A stretch of 64,000 nucleotides of DNA from Shewanella marinintestina (GCF_023283845.1 NZ_JAKILC010000003.1:62001-126000); one strand, 5' to 3'; counted from the first letter of the stretch, positions 45,679-55,845 are shown. Notes: generated by a model from the sequence alone, not told the origin. Numbers and translations: made by a program.

Positions 45679-45697
45679 CAATAATCCCTAATTCTTA

Positions 45698-46075
45698 TTA
45701 TCTTAGCTTTTTAATGCGCTCTGTTTGGCTAATGACATCAGTTAATCGAATACCAAATTTGTCGTTGACGACAACCACTTCACCATGGGCAATCAAGGTA
45801 CCGTTAACCATAACATCTAAAGGTTCACCAGCAACACGATCGAGCTCAACTACAGAGCCTTGGTTTAACTGCAATAAGTTGCGAATGTTAATAAAACTGC
45901 GGCCAACTTCCATCGAAATCGTTACCGGGATATCCATAATCGCATCGAGTTTAGATGCTTCTTCTTCGCTTAAAGGCGAACTATCATTGCTAAACTCATC
46001 GAGCTCTACTGCTTTTGCTTCTTCAATTGCTTGTTCAGCCATTGCTGATGCCCAATCATCTGTATCTGTACTCAT
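45698..46075 (-). CDS. fliN: Flagellar motor switch protein FliN
   Basis: C-ring component with FliM and FliG. After an acidic N-terminal region, the SpoA domain has LDAIMDIPVTISMEVGRSFINIRNLLQLNQGSVVELDRVAGEPLDVMVNG and EVVVVNDKFGIRLTDVIS, close to the family pattern. Length 125. It lies 12 bases after fliM. Confidence 0.96.
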   Translation of the reverse strand: MSTDTDDWASAMAEQAIEEAKAVELDEFSNDSSPLSEEEASKLDAIMDIPVTISMEVGRSFINIRNLLQLNQGSVVELDRVAGEPLDVMVNGTLIAHGEVVVVNDKFGIRLTDVISQTERIKKLR

Positions 46076-46087
46076 TTACTCTTCGCC

Positions 46088-47116
46088 TTATATCTCAGAA
46101 CGATCACGTGCTCGACCTTTATGAGTCACTAGTTGCAACTCAGACTTAACTGTTTCAGGTCGTGGAATTTGCTCGCAAATTTTTAATGCTAAATTTTCTT
46201 TGCTTTTACCCATCTTACAACGGTAAGTAGGCAAGTCTTCGACTTTCAAAATAATATGTTCAGGTAACTCAACCGGAATAACATCTCCCGCTTTAAACTC
46301 AAGAACCTCGCGCAGCGTAACCTTATGTTCAACAACTGTCGCATCAATACCAACATCAACATCCATGATCTCATCTCGGAGTGCTTGTGACCAGCGCATA
46401 TCAGTATCTTGGGTGTCGCTCTGCACGCCTGCATCGAGTAGCTCTCGAATAGGCTCAATCATCGAATACGGCATGGTAATATGAAAATCACCACCCCCAC
46501 CGTCAACTTCGATATGAAACGAGCTAACAACAACCACTTCAGTTGGACTGACAATGTTTGCCATCGCGGGGTTAACTTCAGAATCAAGATAATCGAACTG
46601 TACATCCATCACTGGCGCCCATGCATCTTTGTAATCTTCAAAGATGATTTTAAGTAGCAACTGAACAATGCGACGTTCGGTAGGTGTAAACTCTCGGCCT
46701 TCAATTTTGGCGTGAAAACGTCCGTCACCACCAAAAAAGTTATCAACTAAGATAAATACCAGCCTGGCTTCCATAGTAATAAGTGCCGTGCCTTTTAATG
46801 GGCTAAAACGCACCATATTCAGGCTAGTCGGTACGAACAAGGTATGTACGTACTCACCAAACTTCAGCATTTGTACACCGTTAATCGACACTTCTGCCGC
46901 ACGGCGCATCATGTTAAACATACTTATCCGTAAATGACGTGCAAAACGTTCATTAACGATTTCAAGCGTTGGCATCCGCCCACGAACGATTCTGTCTTGC
47001 GACGAGAAGTCATAAGAGCGTGCATCAAGTTCATTGTCATCAATAATGTCATCATCAACATCATCGACACCATGAAGCAGTGCATCAATTTCGTCTTGGC
47101 TTAATAAATCACTCAC
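46088..47116 (-). CDS. fliM: Flagellar motor switch protein FliM
   Basis: C-ring protein that binds CheY-P. The N-terminal CheY-binding peptide is LLSQDEIDALLHGV; the middle CheC-like domain contains DRIVRGRMPTLEIVNERFARHLRISMFNMMRR and FFGGDGRF, and the C-terminal SpoA domain lies around ATVVEHKVTLREVLEFKAGDVIPVEL. Length 342 is normal. The start is GTG with AAGG seven bases upstream. Confidence 0.96.
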   Translation of the reverse strand: MSDLLSQDEIDALLHGVDDVDDDIIDDNELDARSYDFSSQDRIVRGRMPTLEIVNERFARHLRISMFNMMRRAAEVSINGVQMLKFGEYVHTLFVPTSLNMVRFSPLKGTALITMEARLVFILVDNFFGGDGRFHAKIEGREFTPTERRIVQLLLKIIFEDYKDAWAPVMDVQFDYLDSEVNPAMANIVSPTEVVVVSSFHIEVDGGGGDFHITMPYSMIEPIRELLDAGVQSDTQDTDMRWSQALRDEIMDVDVGIDATVVEHKVTLREVLEFKAGDVIPVELPEHIILKVEDLPTYRCKMGKSKENLALKICEQIPRPETVKSELQLVTHKGRARDRSEI

Positions 47117-47154
47117 GGTATCGCCTTAGCTTTTAACATAAATCGGTCTTATGC

Positions 47155-47673
47155 TTACTGCATAACAAAACCGGTAAATAATACTTTCTCTACCACAGTG
47201 CGTCCGGTGACCGGCTGCAAGGTATTTTGCACATTACGCAGTGCTAACAAACGCAACTCGTCTTTACCTGCTGGAGAGCTCATTTTTTGAATATCGGCGG
47301 CGCTAAAGGTTGTCAGCAACGCATCCTCAATTAATGGAATGTGCTTTTTTATCAAAGTGTCGTCATCGACGCCACGCACCATTAATTGCACTTTTATTTC
47401 GACTAAACGTGTACGGCCATTATCTGGCAAGTTAAACAAGAAAGGCCTTGGCATTGCAGCGTAAAAAGCTTCGCCGGTATTAACGACCTTTTGCTCTGTT
47501 GCAGTGTCAGCCGTTTGAGTCGTATCACTTGCGTCCGATGAGCCTAATAATACCCATGCAGTAACCGCAATAATGGTCATTAACACAACACCAATAACAC
47601 CAAATAAAATAAGCTTCTTTTTACTTTTAGGTTCTGGATTATCTTCCAGCTCTAAGCTTGCTTCTTCCGCCAT
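47155..47673 (-). CDS. fliL: Flagellar basal body protein FliL
   Basis: A single-pass inner-membrane protein that supports stator function. The cytoplasmic N-terminus (EEASLELEDNPEPKSKKK) is followed by a membrane helix (LILFGVIGVVLMTIIAVTAWVLL) and a periplasmic domain with the conserved FLFNLPDNGRTRLVEIKVQLMVRG and DALLTTFS segments. Length 172. It lies 38 bases upstream of fliM. Confidence 0.94.
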   Translation of the reverse strand: MAEEASLELEDNPEPKSKKKLILFGVIGVVLMTIIAVTAWVLLGSSDASDTTQTADTATEQKVVNTGEAFYAAMPRPFLFNLPDNGRTRLVEIKVQLMVRGVDDDTLIKKHIPLIEDALLTTFSAADIQKMSSPAGKDELRLLALRNVQNTLQPVTGRTVVEKVLFTGFVMQ

Positions 47674-47746
47674 TTGCCTTCCCTAATTAAGCATTGATTA
47701 ACCTCAACGCCATACTGTTCCTATTTAGTTGCTATAGGTTACCTGC

Positions 47747-49297
47747 TTATGCGTAATAATCTATACCCGAAGCTGAACTAGTTGATAGATTTGACCTTGT
47801 TAACATCTCTTCTGCTGAAAATTCATCCGAATCAGTCATGCTATTCCCCTTACCTTGACCATTTCCGCCTTCACCTTGGGCTCCGCCACCATTGCCTTGT
47901 GAGACTTGACCATCGGTTAATTGCATTCCTTGCTCGGCTAACATCTCTCTTAGCCTCGGCATAGCTTGCTCAACCAGCTCTCGGGTTTGGTGTTGGCTCA
48001 CCTGAAATTGAACTTGAGTTGTATCACCTTGAACTTGAATACGTACCATCATTTGCCCAAGCTCTGGTGGATCTAAGCGAATTTCTGCTTGTTGCACACC
48101 ATTACTCACCATAGTAATTAACTGCTGATTCATCATTGGCGAAAATCGTTGGATCATCTGCTGCATTGGTGGTGTTTGCTCTGCAGCTTGTTTTAGTGAA
48201 ACATGAAATTGTGGTAGGTCTTGACGGTTATTCGCCGATGTTTGCTGCAACTGCTGATTTTGTAGTGCAGAGAATGATTTCATATCGAGATTTGATTCTT
48301 CGCTGCTCGCGCTAAGACTCCCTTCTAAACTTGCCTGAACGGGTGTCATTCGTACTGATAAATCAGCATTTTTTAGTTGCAAAGCAGCCTTCGCGGCATC
48401 GTCAGAGCTAGTATTTTTTTTATCTAAGTCAGCACTCGCTGTATTGGCGGCTTCAATTCCGAGTTCTTTACCAAAAATATCGCGGGTATCAGTTCCTAAA
48501 TGATCACTTTGAGCTTTGGCGTCTAGGCTATTGGTCGCAAGTTTGTTGGCAGATAAGCTGTTTGCGGCAAGATTACTGCTTTCAGTCAGTTTAGTGTCTG
48601 TACTTTTGCCTTCTAGGGAAGCAGTTTTTGTTTCTGCAAAGCCATTAATACTACTTCCATTTACAACACTCCCATTAGGTCCCTGCTGCTCAGCAGTTGA
48701 ATCTTCAGCTCCAACTGTTGCTAGCGGTTGCTCAATAGCAAGTTCACTTTGACCTGTCAGTATTGGATTTTGCTTTAAAAGCGCTGCAAGTTCCTCTGGT
48801 GAGAGTTGATTTAGCTCTTGTTCATTCAGGCCTGTTTGCTGCATCAATACCTGTATTACGTCATCAGATAGCTCTTGTTCTGCCTCGGTATCATTTGCGG
48901 CAACAATGCTTAACGGCAAGGTTTCGCCGTCAACGGCAACTTGTTCAATAGCAACCTGATTATTCGATGAGTTTCCGAAATTATTGGCAAGGTTAATTTG
49001 TGCAAATATTTGACTCACATCATCTTGCTCTGTTGGCTGAGGAGCATCGGCAGTAACAAGTTCAGTAACTGGTTCAGAGTCTTCAGCTAGCGGATTAAAT
49101 TTTTCGACCTGAGTAGCTTGGGTATTTGTATGTGCGTTATTAGCGCTGCCAGCCTTTTCAAGCTCAGCAGTGAAACGATTATCGACCAGTCCGCTATTAG
49201 ACTCCATCTTAGAGTCGTTGGTTTTGCTATTATGCGCGCCGCCTGATTTGTTGCTTGTATCAGAACTGCCAAGAAAAATATTACTCATCTGCTGCAT
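47747..49297 (-). CDS. fliK: Flagellar hook-length control protein FliK
   Basis: Secreted ruler that measures hook length and triggers the FlhB switch. The 516-residue protein has a long Asn/Ser/Gln/Ala-rich low-complexity region and a conserved C-terminal domain: MMNQQLITMVSNGVQQAEIRLDPPELGQMMVRIQVQGDTTQVQFQVSQHQTRELVEQAMPRLREML, followed by a glycine-rich stretch. The LDPPELG core is diagnostic. ATG 49297 has GGAG five bases upstream. It has its own sigma-54 type promoter. Confidence 0.94.
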   Translation of the reverse strand: MQQMSNIFLGSSDTSNKSGGAHNSKTNDSKMESNSGLVDNRFTAELEKAGSANNAHTNTQATQVEKFNPLAEDSEPVTELVTADAPQPTEQDDVSQIFAQINLANNFGNSSNNQVAIEQVAVDGETLPLSIVAANDTEAEQELSDDVIQVLMQQTGLNEQELNQLSPEELAALLKQNPILTGQSELAIEQPLATVGAEDSTAEQQGPNGSVVNGSSINGFAETKTASLEGKSTDTKLTESSNLAANSLSANKLATNSLDAKAQSDHLGTDTRDIFGKELGIEAANTASADLDKKNTSSDDAAKAALQLKNADLSVRMTPVQASLEGSLSASSEESNLDMKSFSALQNQQLQQTSANNRQDLPQFHVSLKQAAEQTPPMQQMIQRFSPMMNQQLITMVSNGVQQAEIRLDPPELGQMMVRIQVQGDTTQVQFQVSQHQTRELVEQAMPRLREMLAEQGMQLTDGQVSQGNGGGAQGEGGNGQGKGNSMTDSDEFSAEEMLTRSNLSTSSASGIDYYA

Positions 49298-49390
49298 GCT
49301 CTCTCCATCAGCGTTTACGGTACAAACCAGACTCTATTTACCAAAATTGTCAAAATAACGGCTCGAATACAGCCGGCAGAAGATAACAAA

Positions 49391-49405
49391 GCAATAATAA
49401 TGCCA
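49391..49405 (-). promoter_or_regulatory. Sigma-54 promoter upstream of fliK
   Basis: The - strand reads TGGCATTATTATTGC, followed by TTTG: GG and GC separated by ten bases and a strong match to TGGCAC-N5-TTGC. It lies 94 bases before the fliK start in the 274-base gap after fliJ and would drive fliK to flhB. Confidence 0.75.
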
Positions 49406-49571
49406 AGAAGAATGGGGGCTGGAATATAAAGAATCGATTAAGAGTAAAACAGGCTGGGTATATGACGAGCTATATTGATCGTTTGCCGAGACAGACAAAG
49501 CAATGGTAAACCTTAGGATTGTTAGCGATTATCGATTACGAGCAATTAATCAGTGCCTTTAAGTTATCTAC

Positions 49572-50018
49572 CTAGCGTAATTTCTTGCGATAAAATTGCT
49601 GTGAGGCAAACTCATCAATCATTTTTTGCTCTTGACGTCGCTCCGCTAGCAATGCCTTTTCAGCTTTATTGGCAAGCAGTAACTCTACTGCCTTGCGTTT
49701 TTGCTGCTTTTCTTGCCAATGGCTTTGTCGATGATGTTTTAAACCCTCGGCCTCTTTTACCGCATGGACCTGTTGCCCGATAGCTGTATCGACTTGCCTT
49801 ACAAACTGGTGAAACTGATGATAATTGCTTGCGCTAATGCTTTGACCTTGTTGCTGCTCCATCTGTTTCATGTAATCCAAACGGTAATTTTGCAGCGCTA
49901 ACAGCTGATTTTGTCGCCTTTGTAGCTCAAACTCCGCCGAGCGCAGTTGTAAAGAAGCCTGCTCTTCTGCTTCTTCGGCTAACTTGAGAACTAGGTGTAG
50001 CGGATCAGGCTTAGCCAT
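49572..50018 (-). CDS. fliJ: Flagellar export chaperone FliJ
   Basis: A coiled-coil protein that couples FliI to the export gate. The 148 residues are almost wholly helical and rich in Gln, Glu, Lys and Arg (LVLKLAEEAEEQASLQLRSAEFELQRRQNQLLALQNYRLDY). Low sequence conservation is normal for FliJ; position after fliI and size support the call. Confidence 0.9.
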   Translation of the reverse strand: MAKPDPLHLVLKLAEEAEEQASLQLRSAEFELQRRQNQLLALQNYRLDYMKQMEQQQGQSISASNYHQFHQFVRQVDTAIGQQVHAVKEAEGLKHHRQSHWQEKQQKRKAVELLLANKAEKALLAERRQEQKMIDEFASQQFYRKKLR

Positions 50019-50045
50019 ACTACAAACTACCTATACGAGTAACAT

Positions 50046-51386
50046 TTAAACTTGGCATTGAGCCCCCATCTGACCCAGCATTAATGTACTACTTTCAAAT
50101 GTCACCGAGTCTTTCATCGTCTGCCTTAAAAAAGCATTCATTGCAGGCTGCAAGCGAATCGCATTATCAATGCGGGGATCACTTCCTTGGCTATAGGCAC
50201 CAATAGAAATCAAATCTTTATTTTGCTGATATAGCGAGTAAACCTGTTTCACTTTGCGCATAGCTTCTAAATGCTCAGGTGTGATCACCATAGGCGCTAC
50301 ACGGCTAATAGAGGCTTCAATATCGATTGCAGGATAGTGACCAGAATCGGCAAGCGAGCGCGACAATACAATATGCCCATCAAGGATAGCTCTCGATGCA
50401 TCGGCGATTGGATCTTGTAAATCATCACCCTCGGTTAATACGGTATAAAATGCCGTAATAGAGCCCTGTTTACCACCGCCATTACCTGCACGTTCAACGA
50501 GCTTAGGCAGTTTAGCAAACACTGATGGCGGATAACCTTTGGTCGCAGGTGGTTCTCCAACGGCTAAGGCAATTTCACGTTGTGCTTGAGCATAACGGGT
50601 TAAACTATCCATTAGTAACAACACGTTATAGCCTAAATCACGAAAATACTCGGCGATACGCGTTGAAGTTTCACAAGCCCTAAGGCGCATTAAAGGTGAA
50701 GTGTCGGCGGGTGCCGCTACAACCACAGAACGTGCTCGTCCTTCTGGCCCCAAAATCTCTTCAATAAACTCTTTCACCTCGCGACCACGTTCACCCACGA
50801 GCCCCACAACAATAATATCGGCGTTGGTTCCCCGAGTCATCATGCCCAAGAGTACACTCTTACCCACCCCTGAGCCGGCGAATAACCCCATGCGCTGACC
50901 TTTACCGACAGTTAGCATGGCATTAATTGCCCGCACGCCCACATCAAGGGGTTCGCTAATAGCTCGCCTTGCTAGCGGATTAATTGCAGCCACATGGTTT
51001 GATGCTTTTTGATCTGTTTTTAAGTTACCTAAGCCGTCAATCGGCTGACCACTACCATCCAGTACACGACCTAATAGTGATAAACCGACATTTAACCCTG
51101 ACTGCTCACCAAGAGGTGTAACTTTGGCGCCAGGCAATACACCGCGTAACTCTTCAATCGGCATAAGATAAAGCAATTGATCATCAAATCCGATAACCTC
51201 AGCTACAAGGTTGCCCGATAGCGTTTCAATAGCGCACAAACTGCCAACAGCTGCTCGACAACCCGTCGCCTCAAGAGTCAGCCCTACTACGCGAACTAAT
51301 TGGCCACTCGCCTCGACCACGAAAGGATGAATTTTTTGCTGATGCTGAGCAAGTTTATTACGCAGTTGGTGTTGGCGTGTGGTCAT
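50046..51386 (-). CDS. fliI: Flagellum-specific ATPase FliI
   Basis: Drives substrate unloading at the export gate. The 446-residue protein resembles ATP synthase beta subunits: Walker [36 protein letters not shown], Walker [48 protein letters not shown]. The open frame extends to 51470 inside fliH, but ATG 51386 ([12 protein letters not shown]) has AAGG five bases upstream. It still overlaps the end of fliH by 29 bases. Confidence 0.95.
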   Translation of the reverse strand: MTTRQHQLRNKLAQHQQKIHPFVVEASGQLVRVVGLTLEATGCRAAVGSLCAIETLSGNLVAEVIGFDDQLLYLMPIEELRGVLPGAKVTPLGEQSGLNVGLSLLGRVLDGSGQPIDGLGNLKTDQKASNHVAAINPLARRAISEPLDVGVRAINAMLTVGKGQRMGLFAGSGVGKSVLLGMMTRGTNADIIVVGLVGERGREVKEFIEEILGPEGRARSVVVAAPADTSPLMRLRACETSTRIAEYFRDLGYNVLLLMDSLTRYAQAQREIALAVGEPPATKGYPPSVFAKLPKLVERAGNGGGKQGSITAFYTVLTEGDDLQDPIADASRAILDGHIVLSRSLADSGHYPAIDIEASISRVAPMVITPEHLEAMRKVKQVYSLYQQNKDLISIGAYSQGSDPRIDNAIRLQPAMNAFLRQTMKDSVTFESSTLMLGQMGAQCQV

Positions 51387-52356
51387 GCTCACCTTCATTG
51401 GTAACTGCACTTGTTGCAATATCGACAGTTTTGCCGCTATCGTTTGGCGACATGCCTTCGTCATTCTCAAGACCAGTGTTATTCAGTGCCGCCTGCTGTT
51501 GCATTGTTTGCGCATACTCACTCGCCTTAAGCTGTCTGTCAGCTTCAAGCTCATCTTGTTGCTGCTCTTTTAATTGCAGTAAATCTTGCTGGTGCTTATC
51601 AAGCTCGGAAAATACATGCTGGATCCGTGTCTCCACACTCATATCAATATGGCTACGGCCACTATTAATAATGCAGTCGCCAGGAGCTAAGCTCGGATCT
51701 GATTCTATTTCCCAATGATTTCGCGCTAGCTGCTCTGGAGTGTATAGATCGACGACAAGTTGCTGATCGCTCGGTGCCAAGCGAATATTCACTTTTTGCT
51801 CTTTTATCGGTAACGAGTCAACACCTTGACGTAATGCCGCTAAAATATGTTCTGGGTGGGTTTTCAGCTCATGACCAATAACGGCTTTAGCAAGTGTAGT
51901 GGCTGTTGATAATAGCTCTTTCTCAATTTCAGTATCTAAAATTGCCAAAGGAGCTTCAAATTGAGCTAATAGGCCTTCAAAACGTTGCAGCATTTCGTTC
52001 GCGCTTTTGAGGCCTTCTTCATAACCTTGCTGTTGCCCTTGCGAAAAACCTTCGCCATGGCCTTGCTCTAAACCTTCTAACCGACCTTTCTCTAAACCTT
52101 CGCTATAACCTTTATCTTGCCCTTCAGTAAAACCTTCCTGCTCGGCATGAGCACGGATATCTTCTATTTGACTTAAGGTAGGCGGAAGTATTGTTTCCGT
52201 TTCAACATCTTCTTCAGCTTGAACTTGTAGGCTTTGGCGACCAAACATATTCAGAGAATCTGGAGCTATCTCTTGGCTAATATCAGGAAGATCCCAATGA
52301 CCAAACTCGTCAATATTACCTAAGGTTGCGCCCCGCGGCTGTTTAGGCTCAGTCAT
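51358..52356 (-). CDS. fliH: Flagellar assembly protein FliH
   Basis: Regulates FliI and tethers it to the C-ring. The 332-residue protein has a conserved N-terminal tip ([15 protein letters not shown]) and a striking run of glycine every four residues around 70-115 ([21 protein letters not shown] and on), the GxxxG helix known in FliH, followed by the C-terminal domain with [26 protein letters not shown] sequence and [23 protein letters not shown]. The C-terminal 60 residues are Gln-rich and unconserved. One-base overlap with fliG. Confidence 0.94.
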   Translation of the reverse strand: MTEPKQPRGATLGNIDEFGHWDLPDISQEIAPDSLNMFGRQSLQVQAEEDVETETILPPTLSQIEDIRAHAEQEGFTEGQDKGYSEGLEKGRLEGLEQGHGEGFSQGQQQGYEEGLKSANEMLQRFEGLLAQFEAPLAILDTEIEKELLSTATTLAKAVIGHELKTHPEHILAALRQGVDSLPIKEQKVNIRLAPSDQQLVVDLYTPEQLARNHWEIESDPSLAPGDCIINSGRSHIDMSVETRIQHVFSELDKHQQDLLQLKEQQQDELEADRQLKASEYAQTMQQQAALNNTGLENDEGMSPNDSGKTVDIATSAVTNEGEHDHTPTPTA

Positions 52357-53393
52357 TATAAGAACTCTTCTCCGCCGCCACCGCCGAGCATGATTTCGCC
52401 ACTGTCACTTAAACGACGAGCAATTGAAAGGATCTCTTTTTGTGCCACTTCAACTTCACTAATACGAATTGGGCCCATGGCTTCCAAATCATCTCTCAGT
52501 AATTCAGCTGCGCGCTTAGACATATTGCTTAGCAGCTTTTCTTTCAACTGCTCATCAGCCCCTTTGAGTGCCTTCATTAACACGTCTTGTTGTACTTCAC
52601 GCAGTAATACTTGGATCCCTAAATCGTCAACATCGCTTAGGTTTTCAAACACAAACATTAAGTCTTGGATCTGTTGCGCCATCTCTTCATCAGATTCTCG
52701 CATAGTTTCCATTAGATGACTTTCAACGCCAGTGTCGAGGTAGTTCATAATGTTAGCCGCCGCTTTCAAGCCACCCATTTTCGCTGCCTGTGCGCCACCT
52801 TGACCAGCAAATTGTTTCTCCATGATATCGTTAAGCTCTTGCAATGCAGCTGGCTGTACTTCTTCCAGATTGGCAATTCGCATCATTAGATCTAAACGGG
52901 TATTTTCAGGGAATTGAGCAAAGATCTCTGCGGCTTGATCAGGTTCTAGATAGGACAATACGATAGTTTGAATTTGTGGATGTTCATTTTGAATAATAGT
53001 CGCAACTTGACGCGCATCCATCCATTTCAGTGAATCAAGACCTTTGGCGCCGCTGCCCATAATGATCTGTTCAATCAAGTTACCGGCTTTATCTTCACCC
53101 AGTGCAGCAGTTAATGCCTTGCGTACAAACTCTTCACTGTTAAAACCAATTGAGGAGTACTTCTGAATATCATCGAGAAATAGTTTGTGTACGCCAATTA
53201 CTTTTTCTTGTCCAAAGTCCTGCATTGCTGCCATCGCCATACCGACTTTCTGTACTTGCTTAGGCTCAAGATGCTTTAGAATTGATGCAGCATCACTTTC
53301 ACTCAAACTTAACAATAAGATAGCGGTTTTCTCAATACCGGTTAAGTCACTTGGTTTAAAACCAGCAACTTCAGTTTTGTTTTCTACACTCAT
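52356..53393 (-). CDS. fliG: Flagellar motor switch protein FliG
   Basis: Rotor protein that contacts the stator. Contains LTGIEKTAILLLSLSESDAASILKHLEPKQVQKVGMAMA, the middle-domain NEHPQIQTIVLSYLEPDQAAEIFAQFPENTRLDLMMRIA, and the C-terminal torque helix region DLMFVFENLSDVDDLGIQVLLREV with MSKRAAELLRDDLEAMGPIR. The frame opens at a TTG (53411); ATG 53405 and ATG 53393 are both possible. ATG 53393, which follows the fliF stop after one base, is used here because it gives coupled translation and family-like length. Confidence 0.95.
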   Translation of the reverse strand: MSVENKTEVAGFKPSDLTGIEKTAILLLSLSESDAASILKHLEPKQVQKVGMAMAAMQDFGQEKVIGVHKLFLDDIQKYSSIGFNSEEFVRKALTAALGEDKAGNLIEQIIMGSGAKGLDSLKWMDARQVATIIQNEHPQIQTIVLSYLEPDQAAEIFAQFPENTRLDLMMRIANLEEVQPAALQELNDIMEKQFAGQGGAQAAKMGGLKAAANIMNYLDTGVESHLMETMRESDEEMAQQIQDLMFVFENLSDVDDLGIQVLLREVQQDVLMKALKGADEQLKEKLLSNMSKRAAELLRDDLEAMGPIRISEVEVAQKEILSIARRLSDSGEIMLGGGGGEEFL

Positions 53394-53394
53394 C

Positions 53395-55107
53395 TCATTT
53401 GTCATCTTCAATTAACCAATTCTTCACGACTTGTGTCGATAGTTCAGGCTCGTTGGCCACTAATGCGCGGATGGCTTTAATCATGTCATCATCTTTATGT
53501 AAATTAGGTATCAAAATTGAACCATCATCAGCATAACTGTATTCCGCTTCTGGGCGCTGCAACATACCCAGTGTATCCGCAGCATATTGATCTTCAATTT
53601 CAGCTAAGTCACCACCCATTTGTGGCTCCTCTGGCATCTTGACGCTATCAGGATAAACCAACTTTTTAAGCATTGGACGTACAACAGCTAAGATGAGCAC
53701 TAAGATAACCAATGCACCAAGAACTAACTTAACTGCACGCCAAAACCAAGGCTCTTCCCACATATCAGGCGCTGGAGCCGCTTCAATCAACTGATCCATA
53801 AATGGCACAGTGACAACTTCAATAATATCACCACGCTGAGTGTTAAAACCGACTGCGCCCTCTAATAAGCGACGGATATTAGCAATTTCTTGTTCGGTAC
53901 GAGGTACACGGCTTACGCTGCCATCTTCTGCAACTGGCGCATTTTTAAAATCTACCGCAACCGACACACTCACTCGGCGCAATGTGCCAATTTGTTGGCG
54001 AGTATGACTAATCGTGGTATCAAGCTCAAAGTTACGAGTAGCTTCTTTGTGTGAACTGCCAGATGTTTGTGTTGCAGCCTCTGTTGCATTGACCTCTTGC
54101 GGGATCTCAGCGTTCATTGGCGGCTGATTTGATAGTGCGCCTGGAATGCCACCTGTCGTGCCGCCGTTAGAATTATTCTCAACCACCATCTCACTTCTCA
54201 GCGCTGGTAAATCAGGATTATAACGTTTTGCAGTTTGCTCTACCGCGGTAAAATCCATACTAACATCGACTTGAGCTGTAAAGTTCTCAGGGCCTAAAAT
54301 TGGCATTAAAATCGATTCAATCTTATTACGGTATTCAGATTCTTTTTGCTGCACGATTTCTAGCTCGCGACGAGCAATTGCTGATACACCGTCTTGGCTA
54401 CCAGAGTTAAGCAGACGACCATTTGAATCTGTTACTGTAACTTTATTAGGCTCGAGGTTATGCACTGCAGACGCAACGATATCGACAATCGAGTCCACTT
54501 CTTCTTGGCTTAACCCCACACGACGAGTGCTCACCACTACAGTGGCACTTGGCTTAGAACGGTTTCGTGCAAAAACGTTTTCTTTTGGCAGAGCTAAAAT
54601 AACTTTAGCGCGAGTAACACTTCTTAATTCTTCAATTGCACGAGCAAGGTTTTGCTCTTGGCTATGCTTTAAGCGCGCTTGTTCCATGCGCTGACTAACA
54701 CCAAAACCACTGTCTTTATTCAGAAAGTCATTATTAGCTTCAACATTATCGAGCCCTTCTCGGCTCATCAACATCTTAACTTCTTGATACTTATCTTCAG
54801 GAATTTTAACCACATCACCTTGGATCTGATATTTAACCTGATTTTTATCTAAAACATCGAGTACTTGTACCATTTCAGCTGTGGTCATTTCTCCCAGCGG
54901 ACGGTATTCAGGCTCCTGTGCCCAGATCATCACAAAAACAGCGAGAGCTAAACAGATAGCAAGAGCCAAAATCATCGTCACTTGGCGCAGCATATCAACA
55001 CCGCCAATTGACCCCATGATGCCAGGCTTATGCTCTTCTTGCACACCTGTTGCTTGCGGATCGGTAGCTAAACCGGAACCTGTTCCTACGACCATTTCTG
55101 TACTCAC
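53395..55107 (-). CDS. fliF: Flagellar MS-ring protein FliF
   Basis: Builds the MS and collar rings in the inner membrane. The 570-residue protein has two membrane helices (about 35-57, VTMILALAICLALAVFVMIW, and about 453-476, VKLVLGALVILVLILAVV) around a large periplasmic region with PEDKYQEVKMLMSREGL, SQRMEQARLKHSQEQNLARAI, RAKVILALPKENVFAR and ATVVVSTRRVGLSQEEVDSIV. The C-terminus (ALVANEPELSTQVVKNWLIED) binds FliG. Start is GTG with AGGG seven bases upstream. Confidence 0.96.
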   Translation of the reverse strand: MSTEMVVGTGSGLATDPQATGVQEEHKPGIMGSIGGVDMLRQVTMILALAICLALAVFVMIWAQEPEYRPLGEMTTAEMVQVLDVLDKNQVKYQIQGDVVKIPEDKYQEVKMLMSREGLDNVEANNDFLNKDSGFGVSQRMEQARLKHSQEQNLARAIEELRSVTRAKVILALPKENVFARNRSKPSATVVVSTRRVGLSQEEVDSIVDIVASAVHNLEPNKVTVTDSNGRLLNSGSQDGVSAIARRELEIVQQKESEYRNKIESILMPILGPENFTAQVDVSMDFTAVEQTAKRYNPDLPALRSEMVVENNSNGGTTGGIPGALSNQPPMNAEIPQEVNATEAATQTSGSSHKEATRNFELDTTISHTRQQIGTLRRVSVSVAVDFKNAPVAEDGSVSRVPRTEQEIANIRRLLEGAVGFNTQRGDIIEVVTVPFMDQLIEAAPAPDMWEEPWFWRAVKLVLGALVILVLILAVVRPMLKKLVYPDSVKMPEEPQMGGDLAEIEDQYAADTLGMLQRPEAEYSYADDGSILIPNLHKDDDMIKAIRALVANEPELSTQVVKNWLIEDDK

Positions 55108-55137
55108 TATTGCACCCTGCTTTTAGTTATCAAAGGC

Positions 55138-55470
55138 CTAAACAGGCATGCTCATAATTTCTTTATAAGCTTCTACGAGCTTGTTCCGCACTTGAACAGT
55201 TGCTTCAAATGCCACGCTTGATTTTTCTCTGGCGATCACGGTATCAGATAATGTCACCGTGGTATCTCCCATCTCAAGTCGAGTGGCGAGATTAGCAGCA
55301 TTTGATTGAAGTTCGCTTACATTTCCAACAGCTTGGGAGAGAAGTTGTCCGAAATCAGCACCCGATGTATTTTGTACTTGGCGCGAGATCCCAGTTTGAA
55401 TGCTTGAAGTACCAATTTGACCGTTAAGTGACTGCATCTCTTGCAGTAATGAATTAGCACCAATTTGCAT
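55138..55470 (-). CDS. fliE: Flagellar hook-basal body protein FliE
   Basis: Joins the MS-ring to the rod and is the first exported rod protein. The 110-residue protein has the family C-terminus TVTLSDTVIAREKSSVAFEATVQVRNKLVEAYKEIMSMPV and a variable N-terminus with FGQLLSQAVGNVSELQ. It is the first gene of the fliEFGHIJ operon and is preceded by a sigma-54 type promoter. Confidence 0.96.
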   Translation of the reverse strand: MQIGANSLLQEMQSLNGQIGTSSIQTGISRQVQNTSGADFGQLLSQAVGNVSELQSNAANLATRLEMGDTTVTLSDTVIAREKSSVAFEATVQVRNKLVEAYKEIMSMPV

Positions 55471-55522
55471 ACTTAGCTCCCTTGTCGTTTTCTTGACGAA
55501 AATGTTGATATACAGGGATAAA

Positions 55523-55538
55523 GCAAATAGCTTGCCAG
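55523..55538 (-). promoter_or_regulatory. Sigma-54 promoter upstream of fliE
   Basis: The - strand reads TGGCAAGCTATTTGC, followed by TTTA: GG and GC separated by exactly ten bases, close to TGGCAC-N5-TTGC. It lies about 55 bases before fliE and just below the repeat that separates fliE from flrC. Confidence 0.75.
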
Positions 55539-55555
55539 TTTGTAAAAAGAAGGGA

Positions 55556-55845
55556 AAGCCAAGAAGGCCCTAGGTGCTAGGAAAAGCAAAGGCGAACGAC
55601 CTGCGGCCTCACAGCACGTTGCTATTTACTTTAATAGAAGGCCACTACAGAACGCTGCGCTTAGGGAAAAATAAGATTGAAAGCGACGGCAATAAAAAAC
55701 CAGAAGACTCAGCTTCTGGCTTATTCACGAAAGATCTTAACTTTAACCGACACAGCTTGAATCATCTTAACTTGTACCGTCAGCGCAGCGTCCTCGGATT
55801 GAGCCTGCGAACGCTCTAACAGCCCAAAGGTCGCCCTTCTTGGCC
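55556..55845. repeat. Dispersed intergenic repeat, long copy (between fliE and flrC)
   Basis: This stretch shares extended identity, in the same orientation, with 58350-58671. Shared blocks include GGCCGCAGG, ACGTGCYGT, the terminator hairpin CCAGAAG-CTTCTGG, GAATAAGCCAGAAG, GATCTTTCG, GCGCTGACGGTACAAG and GCGTTCGC. Both edges carry AAGAAGG-type termini and CTAGG heptamers. An open frame within it is not considered a gene. The - strand hairpin with a U-run terminates flrBC transcription. Confidence 0.8.
55695..55720 (-). terminator. Rho-independent terminator after flrC
   Basis: The - strand reads CCAGAAG, loop CTGAGT, CTTCTGG, then TTTTTT. It is embedded in the repeat and lies 126 bases after the flrC stop. 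Confidence 0.85.

Noticed and set aside
55574..55819. Open frame of 81 codons on the + strand between fliE and flrC
   Set aside because: It lies inside the dispersed repeat and spans the terminator hairpin; no Shine-Dalgarno sequence or protein-like composition is seen.
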